Below are positions 56,625 to 64,000 of a stretch of 64,000 nt of DNA, in pieces. This DNA is from Hydrangea macrophylla (lineage: Eukaryota > Streptophyta > Magnoliopsida > Cornales > Hydrangeaceae). The stretch covers positions 30,234,218 through 30,298,217 of the forward strand of contig CM066982.1 of assembly GCA_033977485.1 (NCBI GenBank), in the 5' to 3' direction. The stretch's first letter is position 1, and every line of letters starts with the position of its first letter. The position numbers and the translations under genes are program-made. The notes under the pieces were generated by a model. It was given only the letters and a program-made list of their open reading frames with translations. It did not search any database and was not told the origin of the DNA.

Positions 56625-56704
56625 CTCCAGCAGTTTCACTTTCTTTTCATTTTTGTCTTGTTTTGATTTCTTTTCTGTTTCTCTTCTATTTTCAGGGGCC
56701 CACA

Positions 56705-58078
56705 ATGAACCCTGTTACGGGTTACCACAGGGAGAAGCCCTTTGACCTGGCTATTCCTGATCCGGTCCCACTCCATGGCTTCCGGAACACCCCCGACCGC
56801 CAGTGGTTCACGAGATATTTTCAGACTCGACCGGTCATGCTAGAGAGACCACTAGAGACGGTCTGGCTCGATACTCCCTGGTTTCTCGCCCTCATCCGGG
56901 CCATGCCACACTGGTACGATTTGCTCTCTCAGGCCAAGAGAGTGAATCTCGCATGGATTCGCGCAGCTTGCGCGACGATGATCAGAGATCCCGGTGCCGC
57001 ATTCACACTACGATCGTTCTTTCGCGGCCGGGAGATCGTGTTCAGCCCTGCTACCGTTTCAGCTGCTCTTGGAGTCCCTGAGGTGCCTGATTGTGTATGC
57101 CCACACCGTGACGGTACACCAGTGCTCTCACCCACTGCTGTTATCCGAGCGCTTACTGGAGGAGCATTACCGAGCTAGGATGGTATGGCACTGATTGCAG
57201 ATATTTACCTGACCGATGATTACCATATGCTCCACCTCGCGTTGAGCAACTGTTTATTGGTCACCTCCTACCGGGAGAAGATTGCCCCCTGGTATGCACA
57301 TGTGTTATATGCCATAGGGACGGGGTTGCCTGTTTGTTTGCCTCGCTTATATATTGACTTCATGAGGCACCCCACTCGCTACACTGCTGCCAAGAAGCAC
57401 CTGAAAGGTGCTTGGGCTATTCACAGAGTGATTGAGCGTGCTGGCCTCCTTCCCTTACCGGGCGATGCGACATCTCAGGCTCGCAGTCGTTTTGGTGAGG
57501 CTGCTTCTCGCCGCTCAGATGCTCAGAGGAGGAGAAGAAAGGGCAAGGGGAAAGCGAAAGTTGGAGGGAAGAGGAAGAGAGCTGATGGCACCGATACTGA
57601 GGGTGCGGCTTCTGGGACGCCCACTGAGGCTGAGGAGCCAGATTCGGAGGAGGATGATCCCATTCGGGAGGTGGCACGTTTTGAGCTGAGACAGAGATCT
57701 CAGGCTCCAGCCCAGGGAGAGTCGTCATCTGCGCCTCTCCCGACTATTCACGATCTATTATTGGAGGAGAGGGAGGCACGGATGCGGCTTGAGGGTAAGA
57801 TTGATCATATCTCTACCCTGCTGACTACACTGCTGGTCCAGCTTGGGTTTGACCCGTTTGTGCCCCCATCTGCTGCCGCTGCACCACCACCTGCGGCCGA
57901 TCCATCTCCTACTGTTGTTCCTGTTACCACTGCTGCTGATCCATCATCATCCGCTCCATCCACGACCGATCTTCCATCTACTTCTGCCGATATTCTGACA
58001 GCTACCGCACAGCCACCGCCTGCTCCCATCGACATCCCGTCTGATGTGGCTGAGGATGCTCCGTCTGGAGTTGATTAG
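56705..58078 (+). pseudogene. Athila-2 third ORF: plant-transposon-type protein with NLS, one stop
   Basis: Frame of 458 codons from ATG 56705, preceded by a pyrimidine tract and TTTTCAG. One TAG at 57176-57178 stands where Athila-1 has tryptophan (LPGWDG), a single G-to-A change. It shares WFTRYFQ, MLERPLE, FFRGREI, LGVPEVPDC, YIDFMRHPTRY and KKHLKGAWAIHRV with Athila-1. After these come a strongly basic stretch (RRRRKGKGKAK and GGKRKR, about 57530-57580) that looks like a nuclear localisation signal, an acidic patch, a short coiled segment and a P/A/S/T tail. No membrane segment is visible. A nuclear role is inferred, not shown. Confidence 0.78.
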
Positions 58079-59236
58079 TATTCTTAGGGGAGGTGGTGTT
58101 TCTGTATTTATGGTTATTTGGTGTTTTGGTTTGGTGTGGTTGGACAGGTTGGGTTATGTTTTTGTTTTTTTTGTGGTTGTTTTGGGTATGTATGGATATT
58201 ACTACTGTTATTTCATTTCTCTTCATTCCAGTGGTTAATGTTGTTTGGATCATAGTTTTACTTTTTTTTTTTTTTTTTTTTTTCTTTATCTATTGATCTG
58301 TTGTTTTGGAGATTGTGTTTTATATTTCTATGCCAGGTTGCTATGCTTCTTATCATCGCGTTACACTATACAGGTCATACCTATCTATTTTAATTGTTGA
58401 AAATCAACTTCTGGGACTATGTTGTTTTCAGTTGGGGGTAGGAGATAATAGATAGGTATACACCCGTGACGATCAAGTTTTGCACTTGGATATGCTTTAA
58501 ATTTAAGAACAAGAACACAGTCTGTTAAAATTTTGAAATTTTGAAATTTTATTGGATCTTATTGATAGAATAATTTTGAATACTCTCTCCTGCTTGTTAA
58601 TTAGGCGATGATACATTTGTAGTATTCTTATCTTTTTATGGATTAAATCCACGCATTTTTCTGTATCACTAAAATAAATTGCATTTGTAAAGCTAGTATG
58701 TACCCAATACTTTTGTGCACTAATTGGCAGCTATGTAGAAAACCTGAAAATTGAGTTAAAATGAATATTGTACGAAAAGAACAAGTAGTGGAAGCTAATA
58801 ACCCTTTGGGAGTTTTTTGAGCCAATCTTCATTTCTGAGGGAATTCTCATACATTGTCGAATGGTTTTTTCTTGCGTATATTTGTGAATTCGTTGTTAAG
58901 TCTCAGTTTTTTTTAAAAGTTTTGACTGCTTGTTAGAGGAGAATGTTCAGGATTTACCAATTAAACTCAATGAACACTTAAGTGCTAAAAATTGAAAGTT
59001 GAGAAAATGATTCAAGCCATCGTATTACCCATTCCTTTACCTAACATAGCCTACTTACATTCATTGAATCGTTTCACCCCTGATCCCACCTCAGATAAAT
59101 ATTTCCAATAAAAATCACAAGAATCCAAATCCTTGATTTATACCTTGACCTCATCGAACTGTTTGATAAATTCATTGAGAATGAGTCATCAAAGTATGTG
59201 AAAGGGAAGGAAGTTGTTGTGGGATATTCCAGGTTA

Positions 59237-59267
<31 letters not shown>

Positions 59268-60220
59268 TGATGATGAATGAAGGAGTTATATATAAAAAAA
59301 AAAAAAAAAAAAAGAAGCATATGAAATGAATGGGAGATTGGGTGGAGAAAAGAATAAAGAATAAAAAGAGAAGTGGAAATTCCATCACATACTAAAAAGC
59401 ACACTCTTCTCTACAACACCCCCACCTACTAAATAAAAGCCATAATTCAAAGTCTTGAAGATTCTCAACAATTGATTTGAACATGAAAGTGTGAGTTGAG
59501 TTATCCACGGTATTTCGCTCCTCTAGTAAGTAGTATTCCATTCATGAGACTATACACTCTTAAATGTCCGTTTTTCATAGAGTCAAGTATGAAAGCATTA
59601 GCACTTAGAATATCATCTTTATCAAAGCTTTCATACTATGTGCGATCATTATAAAGCAAGTTTCTGAGAGACGTTGTTTTTGAGTGTGACCAATGTGAGA
59701 ATTGAGCTAAAACTGCAAGTTTCCAAAGTACAATAGTCTAGATAACTCTTAATAAGGGTTGGCCGCATGGTTGTTAATTCCACACACACACGGGTGCATG
59801 ATGGTAATACATTTGTATATTTTACTTGGTAATATAGGGGAGCATGTGGATCTCTTTCATGGGTTGATAGAGGATATTATATCCTTGTAGAGCTGAATTA
59901 ACAATTTAATGGAAGGGGAAATTCTACAAGTTATTCTAAATTTTCTTGCGCCTAAAATTGGAATTTTGTGGGTAGATTCACTGCAAACCCTCACGAGACA
60001 ACACTCGTCCACTAGGGGGAACCTAGGGGTTTAACGGCTTGTTGCATTCGCTAAATGCAACCGCGATTCCTGCGAAAGTGAGTTAGGATTTTTTTCTCTT
60101 TATCTTAGTTTAGGTTGTTTTTAGTTTTTCTTTGTTTCTTAGTTGTGGTAGTATTAGTTTAGGAGTTTTTTTTATTTATTTCATTTTTATTTTCGCTTTA
60201 TCGCTAGGGACTAGCAATAA
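58079..60220. other. Noncoding 3' region of Athila-2
   Basis: 2.1 kb without a convincing ORF. It includes a T run at about 58262-58283, a (TA)n tract at 59245-59268 and an A run at about 59294-59313. Confidence 0.7.
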
Positions 60221-60235
60221 GCTAGTTGGGGGTTG
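60221..60235 (+). promoter_or_regulatory. Polypurine tract of Athila-2
   Basis: GCTAGTTGGGGGTTG abuts the 3' LTR and is identical to that of Athila-1. Confidence 0.8.
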
Positions 60236-60487
60236 TGCAAAGCGGGGGTATTTGTAAAATACAACCGCGCTAAAAGAAAGAATTGCATTAGTTTTGATCA
60301 CAACTTCCCGTTTTATCTGCAATTTGCATTACAATGTTAGTTTTAGACAATATGATTAATCTATGATAAGTTGTATTGTTTTAGCTACTATTTGTGCAGG
60401 TTAATGCTGCTGTATAAAAGACTGAAAGATTTGATAAAAAGGAGATGCTTTGTTTCAAAGAAGGAAGATTGAAGAAGAATTGCAGAG

Positions 60488-60598
60488 TTCGAGCGATCGA
60501 CATAGTTCGAGCGATCGAGTTTTCGATCGATCGAAGGAAGTTAAAGCGATCGAAAAGTCAAGACGTTCAATCGATCGAGAAAGTTTCGATCGATCGAA
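60488..60598. repeat. Palindrome array B, Athila-2 3' LTR (6 units)
   Basis: Identical to 47571-47681. Confidence 0.9.
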
Positions 60599-61096
60599 AG
60601 TGCTTTTTATCAGATTATACGCGCATGCAGCAGTTGCGGGTTTTAAACCCTAGCTCTTAGGTTTACTATATATCTTCATATTGTGTACGTCCAAAAGGGA
60701 CGCCCAACTTTGTTTTATCAGTTTTAGATAGAGAAGAGAGAGTTTTTTTTCTTGGTTTTTGTAGGTTTCATTGAGGATTTATCCTTGTGACCCGGATTTC
60801 TTTAGTTAATACAAGTTTATCTTCATTCCAGGTTTTTAATTTATTGTTTATCTGTTTTCTGCACTTAGTTAATCGTAGTTTACTTGTTAATCTCGTAGTG
60901 TTTTATGTTAATTAGATTATAATCACTAGTTTTATAGTTTTAATGCAAAACTTTCAAACAAACAGAGTTTTAATGAATCTTTACGTTAAACATCAATCTG
61001 AGGTACTCCTGACAATGTCTGAGTAGTCCTAGGGTTGGGAAATCGCGATGAAATCGTGATTTTAGGCCTCTGCCATGGAATATTTTTATTCCTGTG

Positions 61097-61217
61097 TTCG
61101 ATCGATCGAAAGTATGTCGATCGATCGAGACAGTGACTTAGTCGAGCGATCGAGTAAATATCGATCGATCGAGAGATGAAGATATTCGATCGATCGAAAG
61201 CGCGTCGATCGATCGAG
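61097..61217. repeat. Palindrome array A, Athila-2 3' LTR (6 units)
   Basis: Identical to 48180-48300. Confidence 0.92.
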
Positions 61218-61878
61218 GATTCTGATTCTTGAGAACACCCAAAACAGTATTCTAAGACTTTCTGTTTTAAGGATTTGTTATCAAATTGTCCCCGAATGCT
61301 CAGTTTGTCAAAACAGTCTTTAAACTTAAGGCCTTAAGGCATTTTCTTTCAATATATTTTGCAAACCACCCTCAATGCTAACACCATTGTAGGTGAGAGT
61401 CTTAACTATTGGATTAAACCGTTTTCATGTATTTCAAACTTAATTGAGATGATGTAGTCCCGGTCATGAAAGGGCTATTGATTCTATATCTTTAGAGAAG
61501 TACAGAATACTGTAGTAGGTGTACTCCTTTGAGCTTAATTGCAATTGCATGGTAGAAGGATAGGTCACGGTGGATTCGCGTGATCCCAACACTTTCTTTT
61601 ATTAAGAAGAACCGTTTCTTTTAGAATCTTGCTTAGTTAGTTAATCGTTAGTTAAGTTAATTTAGTTGTCTTCAATTCTAGTAGTTGTTAACTGTGGAAC
61701 TTTGTGTTCTACACTTCGTTTTAAATATTGATTTTTGTTTTCTCTTTAGAGTCTAATCTAGGTAGTTTAATTCAACACCTTCCCTGTGGGATCGACCTGG
61801 ACTTAATCCAGTTACTACTTGCACGTCTACCTACACTTGGGTATTGCACACAAGCGCACACAGAAAATATTCGTGTCA

Positions 61879-62571
61879 GCCACCCTTAGTACTACTTCAT
61901 GACCAAGGGTGGGAAATCCACCTATGAATGTGTGCTTGTGTTGTAATGAAGTGTTCATTGGGGGTGTGTAGGAGAGATCCCTTGTAAGCTATGCTTGAGA
62001 ACGAGTGGTGGCTGCCAACAATGGTTGATTCCATAGCGACAATAAGTTTCGTGGTGAGTGGTCATTCGATGCAATGGCCAATCGAATGGTTATTCCCAGT
62101 GATAGCAAGCTTTGACCAGATCGATGGATTAAACAATGTCCACGTGCCAAATGGGCGGCAGTGTAGCGACTGGAGAGGGCAGTAGGTGTCACTTTCCTTC
62201 ACTTTGTTTGCGGTGTGCTTAATTGCAGTGGGCCTCGGGTGACTACTCTGGGTGGGCTTCGGAGTGAGCTGCTTGTGTCTGGCCTTTTTCAGTCGTGAAG
62301 TTTCTTAGTGGGCTCTGCAGTTGTGGGCCCTGTTTTATGGCCTTTTTCAGTCGTGAAGTTTCTTAGTGGGCTCTATAGGGGTGGGCCCTATTTTATGAGC
62401 ATTCTATCGTGGGTCTTCCGAGTGGTTATTGTGAAGTGGGCTTCGAAACAATGGGTTCGTGGTCGGGGTAGTCATGCAGATTGGGTATTTTTGGTTATAG
62501 CGGGGTCCATACATCTGGAGTCGTTGGTTACATGTGTTGGTCAAACTTCATAAGTTGTTAACCATTACCTA
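61879..62571 (-). repeat. Probable remainder of Tat-B 5' LTR, after target duplication GCCAC
   Basis: Noncoding sequence between the Athila-2 duplication (61879-61883) and the start of Tat-C pol. It contains a roughly 58-bp tandem duplication (62281-62338 and 62339-62396; unit start GGCCTTTTTCAGTCGTGAAG). Assignment to the Tat-B LTR is by continuity across Athila-2 only. Confidence 0.5.
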
Positions 62572-64000
62572 TACCTTTCAGTAGATTTCCCAAGGGGTGA
62601 GAGATTTCTGCTAATGCTGGGATGAATCTGCGAACATTGATGAATCATCCACAAGACAAATCGAACGCTTACTTTCTCCCTTCCCATGAGTTGCTTCAGT
62701 TGCCTTTGGGTGGTTGGTGCAGGCATATCCCTTATTGATTTGGCCTTCGTCGGGTCCAAGTTGATGCCATGGTGGTGGACTACGAACCCCAGGAATTTTC
62801 TCGCCGTGACCCTGAAGGCACATTTGAGGGGGTTCATTCGGAGCTTGAATTTTCTACATTGTTCAAAGACGGCATGGAGGTCGTTTTCATGACCTTTTTC
62901 TTGCTTGGATTTCACCACGATGTCGTCCACATAATCTTCTAAATTATGGTGGAGCATGTCTTGGAAGATGGCTGTCATAGCCCTTTGGTAAGTGGCACCT
63001 GCATTTTTCAATCCGAAGGGCATGACAGTGGAGTAGAAGTTGCCGAATGGGGTACGGAAGGCCGTCTTTTTCCCGTCTTCTGGGTCCATCTTGATCTGAT
63101 TGTATCCGCTAAATCCATCCATGAAGGAAAAGTCTTGATGCCCAGACGTGGCGTCGATTAGAGTATCGACATTAGGAAGGAAGCTCATCTTTTGGACATG
63201 CTTTGTTGAGATCCCTAAAGTCGACACACACCCTGATTTGACCATTCTTCTCTTTCACAGGTACCACGTTTGCCAACCACATGGGATGCTTGATGGGCTT
63301 AATGACCCTGCATGAAGGAGTTTCTCCACTTCGACTTTAATTTAGAGCTCGAGTTCGTGGCGGAACACTCAGGGAGCTTGTTTTACCGGTCGATGGCCTG
63401 GATAAATGTTGAGCTTGTGGGTTACAAGAGTCGTGTCTAACCCAGGCATCTGATCGTAGGTCCAGGCAAACACGTCAATGTATTCTTGAAGGAGAGAAAT
63501 CAGCTTCTCTCGTTCCTCTGGAGTCACCATTTTGGAGATGAAGGTGGTACGAGGTGCCTCTCCCTTTGGCGTAAGGTTGACTTCTTCTACTTCTGGTCCC
63601 GCAGTACACGATCCATCTTGGAGTGTTTCTGGGGCCGTCTTGGGTTCGGTGGACTCTTGAGCTTCAATGACGTTGCACATAGGGGGCTCAGGATCACGTG
63701 GTGGAGTATCTGACCCCGACCCTGCGCACCGTCATAAACAGCGATACGCAAATCGTCCATCGGGGAGCTTGATCCGAATACATTTGGGAGAGGTATCACG
63801 GTGACTTCTGATGTTTCTCTTTGGGGAAAAATCCTCTTTTTGAGCGTCCTCCCACTTTGGAATGGCAAGGGCGCGTGGTGACGCAAGCGGCGTGGCTTCT
63901 TCTTCGGTGTCCAAGCTATCGAAGAAGTCTGCTTCTGCCATTTGGGCCTCATGAATGCCGAATGGTCGCAAGGTGCCAGCGACGGTGAACACCTTCCTTC
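62572..64000 (-). pseudogene. Tat-C pol fragment: protease linker and reverse transcriptase
   Basis: Closely related to Tat-B 42530-43970. In element sense it enters at 64000 with the AGTLRPFGIHEA linker, continues through YDQMPGLDTTLVTHKLN (63369-63680), and reaches RT with FSFMDGFSGYNQI, MPFGLKNAGATYQRAM and EDYVDDI (63245-62700). A frameshift lies near 63245-63370. A foreign patch of about 45 bp occurs at 62636-62682 where Tat-B reads straight through. Homology stops at CCTTTCAGTAG (about 62572), so RNase H and integrase are missing from this side. Confidence 0.85.

Larger units (their letters stand above)
47319..61878 (+). mobile_element. Full-length young Athila-like retrotransposon (Athila-2)
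   Basis: 14.56 kb with equal 1643-bp LTRs (47319-48961 and 60236-61878) in which I see only two differences, near 48074/60987 and 48131/61048. Primer site, unbroken gag-pol, small ORFs, internal arrays, third ORF and polypurine tract are all present. It inserted into the U3 of the Tat-B LTR. The structure is compatible with current or very recent mobility, apart from one stop in the third ORF. Confidence 0.97.
60236..61878 (+). repeat. 3' LTR of Athila-2
   Basis: 1643 bp, two visible differences from the 5' LTR, followed by GCCAC. Confidence 0.97.

Noticed and set aside
58093..58296. Hydrophobic ORF after the third ORF of Athila-2
   Set aside because: Translation of T-rich noncoding sequence; no counterpart in Athila-1.
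59245..59313. (TA)n and A run as a separate insertion or SINE tail
   Set aside because: No flanking duplication or SINE body seen; simple microsatellites in the Athila-2 3' region.

Overview
The window is nuclear DNA of a flowering plant, most likely a eudicot and possibly a woody one. It holds one degenerate host gene family surrounded by nested LTR retrotransposons. The evidence is a class XII-type LRR receptor kinase with its usual single intron, Tnt1-like Copia, Athila-like and Tat-like Ty3/Gypsy elements, tRNA-type primer sites, target-site duplications (TSDs) and plant MITEs. I saw no rRNA, tRNA or CRISPR and no clearly intact host gene.

Layout. 1-3811: 5' part of an old Athila-like element ('Athila-0', minus strand), inserted into a Tnt1-like Copia element whose RT-RNase H and 3' LTR follow (3812-5819). 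5828-6480: collapsed remnant of a receptor-kinase gene. 7586-7742: MITE with a 9-bp TSD. 7859-11764: receptor-kinase gene with two in-frame stops. 12042-12600: foldback and hairpin repeats. 12992-26741: complete but decayed Athila-like element ('Athila-1', minus, TSD TTAGG). 27315 to about 34370: Tat-like gag, primer site and LTR ('Tat-A', minus), its gag interrupted by an LTR-like insert (28530-30290). 35053-39731: two antisense genes (plus strand), the first encoding a plant mobile domain protein, lying downstream of the pol of a second Tat-like element ('Tat-B', minus, 39955-46204). The LTR of Tat-B is split by a very young Athila-like element ('Athila-2', plus, 47319-61878, TSD GCCAC) with an unbroken 1852-residue Gag-Pol frame. 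62572-64000: pol of a third Tat-like copy ('Tat-C', minus).

The most unusual signal is a set of short palindrome arrays. A 14-bp unit around TCGATCGATCGA recurs about 84 times in 15 arrays. Units are separated by spacers of nearly fixed length (5-11-5-11-5, or the polar pattern 5-2-5-11-5), while the spacer sequences differ. Each Athila-1/-2 LTR carries two arrays; one ends about 70 bp upstream of a conserved TATA-like box. Two more arrays precede the third ORF. The LTR-like insert at 28530-30290, which I could not match to Athila elsewhere, carries the same architecture. This suggests a spacing-constrained protein-binding platform shared by different retroelements.

How the parts work together: in Athila-2 the LTR drives a transcript primed by tRNA-Asp that encodes Gag-PR-RT-RNase H-IN, followed by smaller ORFs, two of which are separated by a conserved intron, and a basic NLS-bearing protein with one stop codon. 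Tat-B adds an opposite-strand transcription unit between pol and its 3' end. The receptor-kinase locus is a tandem duplicate in which one copy collapsed and the other has two stops.
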